Source of the DNA: Burkholderia sp. USMB20
GTDB taxonomy: Bacteria; Pseudomonadota; Gammaproteobacteria; Burkholderiales; Burkholderiaceae
Reading direction: 5' to 3'
Assembly (NCBI RefSeq): GCF_000949135.2
Contig: NZ_JTAN02000017.1
Coordinates: forward strand, 310,001-374,000
DNA: 64,000 nucleotides
Numbering within the stretch: position 1 is the first letter of the stretch; every line of letters starts with the position of its first letter. The notes beneath the pieces are model-generated. The model did not search any database. It was given only the letters and a program-made list of their open reading frames with translations, and was not told the DNA's origin. Below are positions 44,166-52,946 of this stretch, one piece after another. The position numbers and the translations under genes were made by a program.

Positions 44166-45344
44166 TTAAAATTTATGCGTGTACCCGATGGAGTACCACT
44201 GGGAATTCGCGGAAATATTTGTCCCGGTGCTTGGCCCAGTTCCGATAACCGTCCTTGGAATGTCGTATTCGACCGCAAAAGTTACCGAGTTCTTTTTATC
44301 GATGTTGTACGTAGCTCCAGCCGTTACTGATCGATCAGTGATCCCGTTCGCATAGTAATTGGCCAACGTATGGTCAGAGTCGATAAATGAATTGGCAAAA
44401 CTGTAGCCTGCTCGAACCGTCCACTTCTCGTTGATATCGTAGGCGACACCAAGCCGAACTACATTTTGATCGTGCCAATTGAAGCTCGCCGGCATATTAA
44501 CCCCTGCGGCCCCACTCCACAGAATTCTGAGGTAGTCGACACCGAGCGTGAGACCATGCAACGGCCGGATCGCAATACCGACCCCATACTTTGAAGGCAT
44601 ATCGAGGTGGCCGCCACTCGGTGCCAGGATATCGTCCTTGTAGTGGCTCAGAGGCGTAAACCTGGTTTTCGTATAGTACGACGCGCCAACGCTCACCATC
44701 GGAACCGGAGTCCAAAGCACGCCGAATCCGGCGCCGATACCAGTCGCATAGGAATTTCCACGGCTCGGAATGGCGATTGGGCCCGTCGGCCCCGGCGCGA
44801 TCAACCCACTAGCGCGAAACTGCATGACCGCCAATACAAGCGACGCACCGACGGATAGATTCGGCAAAGGCTTGTAGGTCACTGTCGGCGCCGCGTTAAT
44901 GATCAGCAGACTCGCCTTTGCGATACTCGCCCCCGGAACCGGAAGCGGAGCCTCGCCGTATTTTGATGCCAACCCCGCACCTGTCACCGAAACACCGAAC
45001 GTCCACTTAGGAGCCACCTGGTAGTTGAAGCCCATTTGTGGAGCAACCGAAACAAAACGGGAGAACTGATGATTCTCAGGTGAGACGAAAGTCGAGTTCG
45101 CCGCTGCCGCGACTGCGACGGCGAAGAAGTCAATCTGGTTCCCAACCTCGGACATGCCAGCAGGGTTGTCGACTGCGGTCGTTGTACCCTGTGGGATCGC
45201 AATCGACACCCCCCCCATACCGGCGGCCGTCGGCCCGTTTGCCGAGAGTTCTGCGCCGTTGTTCGCAAGCGCGACCGACGCCCCGAGATTCAAACCGCAA
45301 AACAACAGGCCTGCTCTTGCTTTCCGTGCAACATGCTTCTTCAT
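44166..45344 (-). CDS. FadL/TodX/OmpP1-family outer-membrane transporter
   Basis: 392 residues. An N-terminal signal peptide (two Lys, hydrophobic core, ASVALA cleavage site near residue 27) is followed by the family hallmark NNGAELSANGPTAAGMGGVSIA and DNPAGMSEVG, then repeated amphipathic strands and a terminal aromatic residue (YTHKF) as in outer-membrane beta-barrels. FadL-type channels move hydrophobic substrates such as fatty acids, toluene or other aromatics through the outer membrane. GGGAGA precedes the ATG. It lies between the P450 cluster and the Rieske oxygenase and probably serves one of them. Confidence 0.88.
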   Translation of the reverse strand: MKKHVARKARAGLLFCGLNLGASVALANNGAELSANGPTAAGMGGVSIAIPQGTTTAVDNPAGMSEVGNQIDFFAVAVAAAANSTFVSPENHQFSRFVSVAPQMGFNYQVAPKWTFGVSVTGAGLASKYGEAPLPVPGASIAKASLLIINAAPTVTYKPLPNLSVGASLVLAVMQFRASGLIAPGPTGPIAIPSRGNSYATGIGAGFGVLWTPVPMVSVGASYYTKTRFTPLSHYKDDILAPSGGHLDMPSKYGVGIAIRPLHGLTLGVDYLRILWSGAAGVNMPASFNWHDQNVVRLGVAYDINEKWTVRAGYSFANSFIDSDHTLANYYANGITDRSVTAGATYNIDKKNSVTFAVEYDIPRTVIGTGPSTGTNISANSQWYSIGYTHKF

Positions 45345-46164
45345 TCTCGTATCTCCCCCTTCACATGGCTAACAGGAAACCAACACGGCCAGTGTTGATC
45401 GAGCGCAAGGTCTCCGCTCGACGAATCATGCTGTTCTTGATTTTTATTGCGCGAATCCGGGATCGGTAAAGACCCGGTACCCTTCCGATTTTTCCAGCGA
45501 TAGCCGGGTATTGGGAATGGTGTTATCCGTCCAGATGCGCCGTCGCGGAGCGCGAGGACTGCGGCGTTTCGCAGTGACGCCAGCTGCACTAGAGTGTCCC
45601 CGTATCCGTCAATCTCGAAAGCCAACTCCGAGTAGCACCACAGCAGACCTATGGTGCTTGTCGACAGGCCGACATCGCTTTCGAATTGGCCCGCCCGACT
45701 CATGTCGATTCATTCGACCTGCTTAGGCGTGGACTAGTGTGGAACACGTCGTCTCCGCCGAACGCCTTCGTTCCTCAGCCCCTTTCGCACCACCATCGCG
45801 CCCGGCAGGAAACACCACTTCTAACGTCGCGTTTTATGTAAGCGCTGCAAGGTGAATTGAACCGTGTTTATCACCAAGACGGCCGCAACTTTTTTCCGTT
45901 GCGGGCAAGAATTGCACAGCTTCACATCAGGTGCAGACGTATATTGACACGTGACGCGCCGGCCTCTGTCCTCAGCATCAGAAAAGAGGGCAAGTTCTTT
46001 CGATGGTGTCACTGCTCGTCTGAGATAGCGCTCACGATGGACGGTGTGTCTCGACACACTAGAAAAGCAATGGAAGCACGCCACCACCGGCTACTCCGGT
46101 GGAGTGCCAGCCAGCATGATTTCGTCCATGACGACTTTTTGCATTGAATCAAGGAGATTGGGGA
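45345..46164. promoter_or_regulatory. 820-bp divergent region with dyads before the Rieske gene
   Basis: No gene supported. It separates the FadL gene (minus) from the oxygenase gene (plus). GTGTGTC-TC-GACACAC, a 16-bp dyad, lies at 46044-46059, 105 bp before the oxygenase start; a CCACCGG-CTACT-CCGGTGG hairpin is at 46084-46102. These are candidate operator or leader structures. AAGGAG at 46150-46155 is the oxygenase ribosome site. Confidence 0.4.
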
Positions 46165-47277
46165 ATGTCGACAAAGGAATTCTTGAAGGAAGCGTGGTAT
46201 GCCGCAGCTTGGGCCGACGAGGTTAAGCGTGAACTGCTGACTCGCACGATCATCAAGCAGCCCGTGCTGCTATACCGTCGCGAGGACGGCACTCCCGTGG
46301 CGATGGGCAATGTGTGCCCGCACCGATTCGCGCCGCTCAACATGGGCAAGCTCATCGGTGACCAGGTTCAGTGCCCGTACCATGGACTGGAATTCAATGC
46401 TGCCGGGCGGTGTGTCCATATCCCGCATGGCGACGGCAAGGTGCCGGACAAGATGGGTGTACCCAGCTATCCCGCCGTGGAACGACACAAGCTGGTCTGG
46501 GTATGGATGGGCGATCCTGACAACGCGGACGAATCCACGATTCCTGATTTCAGCTGCCATGACGATAGCGAGCTTGCATTCGTGGGCGGAGTGCTCGAAG
46601 TCGACGCGAATTACAAGCTCATCACCGACAACCTGATGGACCTCTCGCATGCCGGCACGGTCCATGAAGGGTTGTTGTCGATGCCTTCTCTCTACACGGC
46701 CAAGTTGGAAGTCGTGCAGCGCGGCACCACAGTCTATGCCAACAAGTGGATGCCCGACGACGAGATTCAGCCTGCACACGCGATGCTGTGGAAGGACCAT
46801 GTCGCTGGCGAGAATGTCGACCAATGGACATACATGCGCTGGGACGCACCCGCGCACCTTCTCTTGGATGTCGGTGTAACCAAATTGGGAGCACCGCGCA
46901 CGCACGGTATCTTTGTATACGGTACCGATATTCTGACGCCGAAGGACGAATCCACGACGTATTATTTCTGGGGGGTGACGCGCAGCTACAATGTCGGCGA
47001 TCCGGCGAGCGACACTCAATGGCGCGAAATCATCAAGCATGCATTCGACGGGCAAGACAAACCGATGATCGAGGCGCAGCAGAAACAACTTGGCGATCGT
47101 GACATCGACGACATGAATCCGGTAATGTTTTCGGCCGATGGCGGCTCGATGCGCGCGCGACGCGTATTGGCTGCACTGATCAAGGAGCAAGCCAAACCGG
47201 AACCGCAGAACGTCCCATTGATTTCACATCGCCATGAGGTTGAGCACTCGGCGAACCCTGTCATGCCCGCTCTCTAA
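46165..47277 (+). CDS. Rieske non-heme iron oxygenase, VanA/TsaM/phenoxybenzoate-dioxygenase type
   Basis: 370 residues. Rieske motif CPHRFAPL and CPYHGLEF (C-x-H, 16-18 residues, C-x2-H) near residues 49-71, mononuclear iron site DNLMDLSHAGTVHEG (D-x2-H-x4-H type) near 155-168. The single-component alpha-only form with a VanB-type partner points to O-demethylation or similar monooxygenation of a methoxy- or aryl-substituted acid. ATG 46165 has AAGGAG; an upstream in-frame ATG at 46144 lies before that site and is rejected. The reductase gene is convergent at 47900-48868. Confidence 0.9.
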   Translation: MSTKEFLKEAWYAAAWADEVKRELLTRTIIKQPVLLYRREDGTPVAMGNVCPHRFAPLNMGKLIGDQVQCPYHGLEFNAAGRCVHIPHGDGKVPDKMGVPSYPAVERHKLVWVWMGDPDNADESTIPDFSCHDDSELAFVGGVLEVDANYKLITDNLMDLSHAGTVHEGLLSMPSLYTAKLEVVQRGTTVYANKWMPDDEIQPAHAMLWKDHVAGENVDQWTYMRWDAPAHLLLDVGVTKLGAPRTHGIFVYGTDILTPKDESTTYYFWGVTRSYNVGDPASDTQWREIIKHAFDGQDKPMIEAQQKQLGDRDIDDMNPVMFSADGGSMRARRVLAALIKEQAKPEPQNVPLISHRHEVEHSANPVMPAL

Positions 47278-47899
47278 CACTAGCGCGGCTTGTGCCGCGT
47301 TCGCTGGCGATCCGGTTGATGTGTCACCCCGCGGACATCCCCGGATCGCTTTTCTTTTCCTCACCTTCATCGTCGTACTGAGTTCATACAAGCAGTCGGT
47401 GTGCGACTATTGGGATTGAGACATGGTTGCGTTCCGGCACGGAAGCACGTCTTTTCCGGCGACGCTGCGACGGGCGACGCCGACGGCTCCAGACGGTCTA
47501 CAAAAGAGGGAACTGGCAAAACTGCTCGATACAGGCTCGCGACGCTGCATAAGTGCAAACAACTGGGGCGGCCAATAGATGATTCAAACACCGTGGATTG
47601 CACAAGCCCGGCTATAAGCGCCTGAATTCTCCATGTCAATCGCAGCTGCGATTCCGATTCGCACCATTGGCATCCGAGACAGCCGTCGCATCGAACCGGT
47701 GATCCATCGTGAACCGGAACTTCCTTTGGCTGGTTAAGTACTTTTTCTAGCACCTTCGCCTTGTCGTACGGCAGGCGACCGCAGCGAACTACCTATCGTG
47801 CCCCAGCAAAAAAATGTACCGGCCGTGCAGTCCCCTGCTCCGCTGGCTGCAGTGGCACCAGACCAGCGCACGCAACCAGGGAGTCGAGACGTGCCGCGA
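47278..47899. other. 622-bp convergent gap with hairpin (47284-47299)
   Basis: No gene supported. Right after the oxygenase stop, CGCGGC-TTGT-GCCGCG (47284-47299) forms a 6-bp stem with a 4-nt loop, followed by TTCGC rather than a T run; it may end transcription with low efficiency. The rest has only short frames without a family. Confidence 0.35.
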
Positions 47900-48868
47900 T
47901 CAAAGGTCCAAAACCAGAAGAGGGGTTTTCGCTCTCGAGCAACATGGCAGGAACTGATGATTTGAGTCTCTTTCGAAGTTCGTCAAGTAACTATCCCGAT
48001 GATCCGGCACACCCTCCAATACGCGCGTCAGACAAGTACCACATACGCCCAATTCACATGAAACAGGCACGTCAACGCCAGCTCCCGCGAGCGCAGATAT
48101 GACGGTCTGATCCGCTGTAACTCGCACGATCTTTCCGCTGCTCGCTACCCGGACCTCGAACGCGCCGTCATTCTCCGCTACCTGCACCGGGGCAGAGAAG
48201 TATTCGAAATGGATGTTGGATTCGGTCCAGCCCGCCTCCTTCGCTGTCTCAATCACCGCATCGAGAAATCCTCTCGGGCCGCACACGTAAAGGTGCCGAT
48301 CTTCGGTTGGTTTGCCAAGCAAGACCGCAAGATCAAGCCTCTGATCTGGCGGGCCATCGTCAAAATGGAAGCAGACATGATCGCCGAACGCGCTTCCCCT
48401 TATTCGGTCGACGAACGCGGTGCGTTCCAGTGATCTCGCACAGTAGTGCATCTCGAATTGTGCGCCGGTGCTTGCGAGCTGCTCCGCCATGCTCAGAATG
48501 GGCGTGACTCCGATACCGCCAGCCAACAAGAGACTGTCCTTCGACTCGGAGCAAAGTGGAAAGTGATTGCGAGGCTGGCTGATTTGAATTACGTCACCCT
48601 CCGCTATCTGATCATGCATTGCGACGGAGCCACCGCGGGAGTTCGGCTCCTTCAACACGGCAATCACGTACCGATGCCGTTCGCTCGGGCAGTTGCAAAG
48701 CGAATACTGGCGTGTCAGGCCGTGACCGACTCGAACGTCGATGTGAGCTCCGGCCGAAAATTCAGGCAGCCAATCGCCGTCAACGTGCACGAACTCAAAA
48801 CTGAAAATACCGTCTGCTTCTCGCGTCTTGCGGGCAACTCGAACTGGAAACATTGTGTGATCCATCAT
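47900..48868 (-). CDS. VanB-like oxidoreductase (PDR family)
   Basis: 322 residues: flavin domain LTRQYSLCNCPSERHRYVIAV and GGSVAMHDQIAEGD, NAD domain LLLAGGIGVTPILSMAEQL and LYVCGPRGFLDAVIE, C-terminal [2Fe-2S] with SCELGVCGTCLTRVLEGVPDHRDS and PCCSRAK. It is about as long as, and clearly paralogous to, the reductase at 37534-38505. It most likely feeds electrons to the VanA-like oxygenase encoded on the opposite strand 620 bp away. Being convergent, it is transcribed separately from its partner. Confidence 0.88.
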   Translation of the reverse strand: MMDHTMFPVRVARKTREADGIFSFEFVHVDGDWLPEFSAGAHIDVRVGHGLTRQYSLCNCPSERHRYVIAVLKEPNSRGGSVAMHDQIAEGDVIQISQPRNHFPLCSESKDSLLLAGGIGVTPILSMAEQLASTGAQFEMHYCARSLERTAFVDRIRGSAFGDHVCFHFDDGPPDQRLDLAVLLGKPTEDRHLYVCGPRGFLDAVIETAKEAGWTESNIHFEYFSAPVQVAENDGAFEVRVASSGKIVRVTADQTVISALAGAGVDVPVSCELGVCGTCLTRVLEGVPDHRDSYLTNFERDSNHQFLPCCSRAKTPLLVLDL

Positions 48869-49047
48869 CTAACCTGACTAAAAAGTTGTATCGAGGGCAA
48901 TGCATGTCTTCCGCTGCTAAACAGAAACCGCCCGATGCGGAATGGCGGACGGTCGGTAATAGCAGCTGACGCTGGGCATGTTGGCGCGATCGCCGCCCGC
49001 ATATTCCACCGAGGCGCAGATGAGCCGATGTCGAGGAAGCAGTGTGG

Positions 49048-49413
49048 CTACGTGTAAGCACTGTGCCGCAGTTGCAGCGATTGATGTGCCGACCGGTGCT
49101 CTTCACGATCACCGTAGAGAGCCAGACTGATCGCCGCACGCATTGCGCGTGCAGCACTGCATTGGGCGTGCGTGCAGTCGACACCAAGGAGGTGTGAGTT
49201 CGGGCTGTATGCCTCCAAAGCCAGCTCCAGCGCGCGAAGCATCGCAGGAGCAGCACACAATGTATGAGCGATGATCATGCCCTCATCGTGTGTGTATGTG
49301 GCTCGATTCACCGTTGCCACCTCATTGCCGTCGTCATCGAGAATGACTGCCCTGAGACTGTCGTAGGCATCCGTCACCAATTCGAAGTCTCGTTCGCTGA
49401 TGCACTGGGTCAT
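49048..49413 (-). CDS. Hypothetical protein (121 aa)
   Basis: 121 residues with an acidic N-terminal strand region (AVILDDDGNEVATVNRATYTHDEGMIIAHTLCAAPAML) and an alanine-rich helical second half with CTHAQCSAARAMRAAISLALYGD. GGAG 7 nt before the ATG supports it as a real gene. No family recognised; the style is that of small plasmid or phage-borne proteins. It is divergent from the TetR gene across a palindrome-rich spacer, so the same operator could control it. Confidence 0.6.
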   Translation of the reverse strand: MTQCISERDFELVTDAYDSLRAVILDDDGNEVATVNRATYTHDEGMIIAHTLCAAPAMLRALELALEAYSPNSHLLGVDCTHAQCSAARAMRAAISLALYGDREEHRSAHQSLQLRHSAYT

Positions 49414-49510
49414 GATCGTCTCCGAGAGGCTTCCGCCATTTCATTGCAGCGTGTGCGTTCAGCTACCGGACTCTCGCCACGGGGACGCGTTGCTGCTTAG
49501 TGTTTCTTGA

Positions 49511-49629
49511 TTATAGGTTGCCCAACCTATAACGCCATGCAAATATTGCTAAATTCAGGGTAAATGCCTATGCCACGTCCGCAAATATAGGTAGCAACGC
49601 GTATAAAATTACGGTCAAGCAACCTATAA
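49511..49629. promoter_or_regulatory. Operator-like palindrome and half-sites upstream of tetR
   Basis: TTATAGGTTG-CC-CAACCTATAA is a perfect 22-bp palindrome at 49511-49532 (10-bp arms). Related elements follow: TATAGGTAGCAAC starting at about 49586 and CAACCTATAA again at 49620-49629. The group lies between the hypothetical gene (minus, start 49413) and the TetR gene (plus, start 49768). Repeated dyads of this type are typical binding sites of TetR dimers. Confidence 0.6.
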
Positions 49630-49637
49630 TCCATTGC

Positions 49638-49775
49638 ATGTCGAGCTTCTTCGCCATCCCCGACCAACGAATCGCGGCCTGTCAACATCTGCTGCAACGC
49701 CGCGCTCTACTGCGGTCGCGAGGTTGTGAAGTACTGGAAGCCTGCTCTGCTTTAAGGGACCGACCACATGGATAA
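49638..49775 (+). CDS. Candidate small ORF (45 aa) overlapping the tetR start
   Basis: ATG at 49638 directly follows the last half-operator and the frame runs to TAA at 49773-49775, overlapping the TetR ATG by 8 nt. The peptide starts MSSFFAIPDQRIAACQHLLQ. There is no strong ribosome site. It could be a leader peptide coupling translation to tetR, or chance. Confidence 0.25.
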   Translation: MSSFFAIPDQRIAACQHLLQRRALLRSRGCEVLEACSALRDRPHG

Positions 49776-50415
49776 AATCACGATCGCGTCCGAAGACATG
49801 TCCGGCACGCGCGAAAAACCCCGACCGAGGAAGCGCGGCAATCGTGCCAGTCGCGTGCCGGAGATTCTCGAAGCATCAATGCATGTTTTGACGTCTGAAG
49901 GCTATGCAAAATACAGCGTCAACCGCGTTGCCGCAGAGACAGGGATCTTGCTAAGTACACTGCAACACTACTTTCCGTCTCGAGAACATCTCCTTCGTGA
50001 AACGATCCGTGAGTACGTCAGCCGCTATGTGGGGCGGTACCGAATGGTCGCTAGCAATAAACTGCTTTCGCCGCACCAACGTCTCGATGCGATTGTCGAT
50101 AGCTTCGTCGACGACTTTGGCGAATCCGATGCTGCTGGCTTTGTTCTCGAAGTCTGGGCACTCGCCGAACACGAACCGTTTGCCGCCGAACTTGTGAGCG
50201 CGACCAACGGTCAGTTTCGACAGATGTTCGACCAGATCGTCAATGAAGCGAGTCCATTTCTCTCAACTGAGGAACGCGCCGTCCGCAGTGCGCTTCTGAC
50301 CGCACATGCGGACGGCCTAGTCCTATTTCTTCGCCGTAGTGGTGACGAAGCCCCCCAACTTTCTGCCATCCGTCAGGGAATCAAGGTCGTATGGCGTGCG
50401 CTCGCCAATGGATGA
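49768..50415 (+). CDS. TetR-family regulator
   Basis: 215 residues. N-terminal TetR_N domain: SRVPEILEASMHVLTSEGYAKYSVNRVAAETGILLSTLQHYF (about residues 30-70) with a basic extension before it; the C-terminal domain is of the BetI/TetR_C type with DAAGFVLEVWALAEHEPFA. AAGGGA lies before the ATG. It likely represses itself through the upstream palindromes. The AraC/GlxA gene follows immediately or overlaps, so the two regulators form one unit. Confidence 0.85.
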   Translation: MDKITIASEDMSGTREKPRPRKRGNRASRVPEILEASMHVLTSEGYAKYSVNRVAAETGILLSTLQHYFPSREHLLRETIREYVSRYVGRYRMVASNKLLSPHQRLDAIVDSFVDDFGESDAAGFVLEVWALAEHEPFAAELVSATNGQFRQMFDQIVNEASPFLSTEERAVRSALLTAHADGLVLFLRRSGDEAPQLSAIRQGIKVVWRALANG

Positions 50416-50452
50416 AGCGCAACCCCATACGCAGTACCCGGCAGGAAAAAGA

Positions 50453-51466
50453 ATGTTAATCACCGTCGATATCGTCATCTATACCGGTTTCAAAGTGCTT
50501 GAAGTCACCGGGCCGATGAGCGTATTCAACTACGCAAATTTTCATTTGGCGCGCCGCGGAATCAGCGGCGGCTATGACGTCAAGATCGTTGCGACCCAGT
50601 GCGGTGAAATCTGCTCGGACATTGGTGTATCGCTGCGGGCCTCGAAGGCGCTCAGCACACTGGCGTTACCACATACTGCGATCGTTGTAGGCACACAGCT
50701 GATCGAGCAAGCCGTCGATGACACACCACAGATCGTGGAATGGCTGGAAACCTCGGGGCATCGAATGCAGCGTACTGCCGCGCTGTGTTCCGGAGCGTTT
50801 TTTCTCGCCGCTGCCGGTCTTCTAGATGGTAAGCGGGCGACGACGCACTGGGCGTCCGCGCAATGTCTTCAGGAGCGGTATCCCGCGGTTCAGGTGGAAC
50901 CAGACTGCATTTTCATTCGCGAAGGCCCGCTCTGGACCTCCGCTGGCGTGACTGCGGGCATCGACCTCGCCCTCACGCTCGTCGAGGAAGACTTCGGCAC
51001 CGGCGTCGCGCTCGACGTCGCGCGCGATCTGGTCGTCTATCTCAAACGACCGGGTGGACAATCGCAGTTTAGCGCGCATCTCGCTAGCCAAATCACCATT
51101 CATCCAGGTATTCGGGATTTGCAGGAGTGGCTGCTCGGCGATCTGACAAGACGTGTCCGGACGGAAGAGATGGCCTCCCGTCTTTCGATGAGTGTGCGCA
51201 ACTTCAACCGCTGCTTTCAGCGCGAAACCGGCACGACTCCGACGCAGTTCATCGAACGTGCGCGTGTCGAAGCCGCGCGGCGTATGCTGGAGGATGGGGA
51301 TTTTCCGGCCAAGACCATCGCAGCAAATGCGGGGTTCGGAAATTACGAAACGATGAGAAAAGCTTTCCAGAAATTGCTGGGTGTCACGCCAATGTCCTAT
51401 CGCGAGCGATTTGGCCGTCGAGAGCACCATGAGGCGGTACTCTACGAAGGCATTGATGCGGTATGA
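50453..51466 (+). CDS. GlxA-type AraC regulator (DJ-1/PfpI domain plus AraC HTH)
   Basis: 337 residues from ATG 50453 (AGGA upstream); an in-frame ATG at 50408 would overlap tetR by 8 nt. N-terminal DJ-1/PfpI-like domain (VDIVIYTGFKVLEVTGPMSVF to GIDLALTLVEEDFG) keeps the nucleophile-elbow cysteine in AALCSGAFFLAAAGLLDGKRATTHW. The C-terminal AraC double HTH is VRTEEMASRLSMSVRNFNRCFQRETG and PAKTIAANAGFGNYETMRKAFQ. Such regulators often control nitrogenous or aromatic compound genes. Targets here are probably the nearby demethylase or small VOC gene. Confidence 0.83.
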   Translation: MLITVDIVIYTGFKVLEVTGPMSVFNYANFHLARRGISGGYDVKIVATQCGEICSDIGVSLRASKALSTLALPHTAIVVGTQLIEQAVDDTPQIVEWLETSGHRMQRTAALCSGAFFLAAAGLLDGKRATTHWASAQCLQERYPAVQVEPDCIFIREGPLWTSAGVTAGIDLALTLVEEDFGTGVALDVARDLVVYLKRPGGQSQFSAHLASQITIHPGIRDLQEWLLGDLTRRVRTEEMASRLSMSVRNFNRCFQRETGTTPTQFIERARVEAARRMLEDGDFPAKTIAANAGFGNYETMRKAFQKLLGVTPMSYRERFGRREHHEAVLYEGIDAV

Positions 51467-51579
51467 GCCACAAGCGCATTAGCAAGTGGCCATAAAATCG
51501 GCATGCTCGAAGGCCTGCGACGGCCCTCGAGTCGTTCAGGCGCGATTCGTTGATTCACGCCTGGTAATCGCTTCGCATG

Positions 51580-51963
51580 TCAAGCAGGCTTGAAGCAATA
51601 GACAGCAAGCTTGTTACCATCGAGATCACGAACATACGCGGCGTATGCATTGGGTGCCCAATCACGCGGACCGGCTGCCCCCTCATCCTTCGCACCGGCA
51701 GCCAGTGCCGTACGATGGAACGCATCGATTGCGGCGCGACTCGGCGCTTCGAACGACACGGTTACGCCATTGCCGACAGTGGCAGGTTGACCGTTCGCCG
51801 GACTCAGGACGAAGAACGAAGGCTTGTCCACGCCCCAGATCGACGCTTTGTCGTCAATGTCGGTAAGGCGCTTAAGACCGATCTCGCCGAGAATTTTGTC
51901 GTAGAAAGTCCGGGCCTGCTCGAGATCGTTGGTTCCCAGCGTGACATGAGTAAATACGGCCAT
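51580..51963 (-). CDS. VOC-family (glyoxalase/bleomycin-resistance-like) protein
   Basis: 127 residues forming one VOC module: FTHVTLGTNDLEQARTFYDKILGEIG at the N-terminus and AAYVRDLDGNKLAVYCF at the C-terminus; the metal positions would be His5-type and the Glu equivalent appears replaced (NKLAVYC), so metal binding is uncertain. GGAGATATC precedes the ATG. Many proteins of this length have unknown function; resistance or lyase roles cannot be separated by sequence alone. Confidence 0.8.
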   Translation of the reverse strand: MAVFTHVTLGTNDLEQARTFYDKILGEIGLKRLTDIDDKASIWGVDKPSFFVLSPANGQPATVGNGVTVSFEAPSRAAIDAFHRTALAAGAKDEGAAGPRDWAPNAYAAYVRDLDGNKLAVYCFKPA

Positions 51964-52081
51964 TGTGATATCTCCGAGTTGAAAGTGAAATCTACGCGGT
52001 AATTGGTCTATCGCTGCGACTCGACCGCCACCGCTTTCGTCGGCCGCCGCATAATATGGCAGCGGCTCGCCGTGCGTTTCG

Positions 52082-52930
52082 TCACCCGATCAACACCTTG
52101 GCATGGTGCGCGATGTGATCTGCGATGAACGTTGAGATGAAGTAGTAGCCGTGGTCGTACCCCGGATGCCGGCGCAGCGTCAGCGGCTGGCCCGCCTTCG
52201 CGCACGCGGCTTCGAACACGTCGGGGTTCAGCTGGTCCGCGAGGAATTGGTCGGCGAGGCCCTGGTCGACCAGGATGCCGTCCGCGAACTTCGGCGCATC
52301 GGTGCGCGCAACCAGCTCGCTCGCGTCGTGCGCCTTCCACGCCTCGCGATCGGCGCCGAGATAGCCGGAGAACGCCTTATCGCCCCACGGGCAGCGCGTC
52401 GGCGCGGCGATCGGCGCGAACGCCGACACCGACCGGTACAGGCCCGGATGGCGCAACGCGAGCGTCAATGCCCCATGCCCGCCCATCGAGTGGCCGAAGA
52501 TGCCGAGCCGCGCGCCGTCGATCGGCAGCTCGGCCGCGACGAGCTCGCGCAGTTCGCACGTCACGTACGACTCCATCCGGTAATGCGTCGACCACGGCGC
52601 TTCGGTCGCATCGACGTAAAAGCCCGCGCCGACGCCGAAATCCCACGCGTCGGTCTCGCCCGGCACGCCCGCGCCGCGCGGGCTCGTATCGGGCGCGACG
52701 AGCGCGATGCCATGCTGCGCCGCGTATTGCTGCGCGCCGGCCTTGATCGCGAACGTCTCCTCGGTGCAGGTCAGCCCCGCGAGATAGAACAGCGCTGGCA
52801 CGCGGCCGTGCGCGGCCTGCGGCGGCAGGTACACCGAGAACTTCATCGGCAGGCCGATTACCGACGATTCATGCCGGTAGAAGCGCTGCTCGCCGCCGTG
52901 GCACGCGTGCGATGAAACGAGTTCGAGCAT
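52082..52930 (-). CDS. fghA: S-formylglutathione hydrolase
   Basis: 282 residues, esterase D type. Nucleophile in GHSMGGHGALT near residue 148, oxyanion region LAGLTCTEETFAIKAGAQ near 50, DTSPRG near 80 and the catalytic His in RRHPGYDHGYYF near 255. It hydrolyses S-formylglutathione to formate and glutathione. It begins 16 bp after the class III alcohol dehydrogenase gene. The stretch 52.0-54.1 kb is visibly richer in GC than the catabolic genes to the left. Confidence 0.93.
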   Translation of the reverse strand: MLELVSSHACHGGEQRFYRHESSVIGLPMKFSVYLPPQAAHGRVPALFYLAGLTCTEETFAIKAGAQQYAAQHGIALVAPDTSPRGAGVPGETDAWDFGVGAGFYVDATEAPWSTHYRMESYVTCELRELVAAELPIDGARLGIFGHSMGGHGALTLALRHPGLYRSVSAFAPIAAPTRCPWGDKAFSGYLGADREAWKAHDASELVARTDAPKFADGILVDQGLADQFLADQLNPDVFEAACAKAGQPLTLRRHPGYDHGYYFISTFIADHIAHHAKVLIG

Positions 52931-52946
52931 GGTCGTTGTCTCGCGA

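Noticed and set aside
45341-45703. 120-codon minus-strand frame upstream of the FadL gene
   Set aside because: No domain, no ribosome site, overlaps the probable promoter region.
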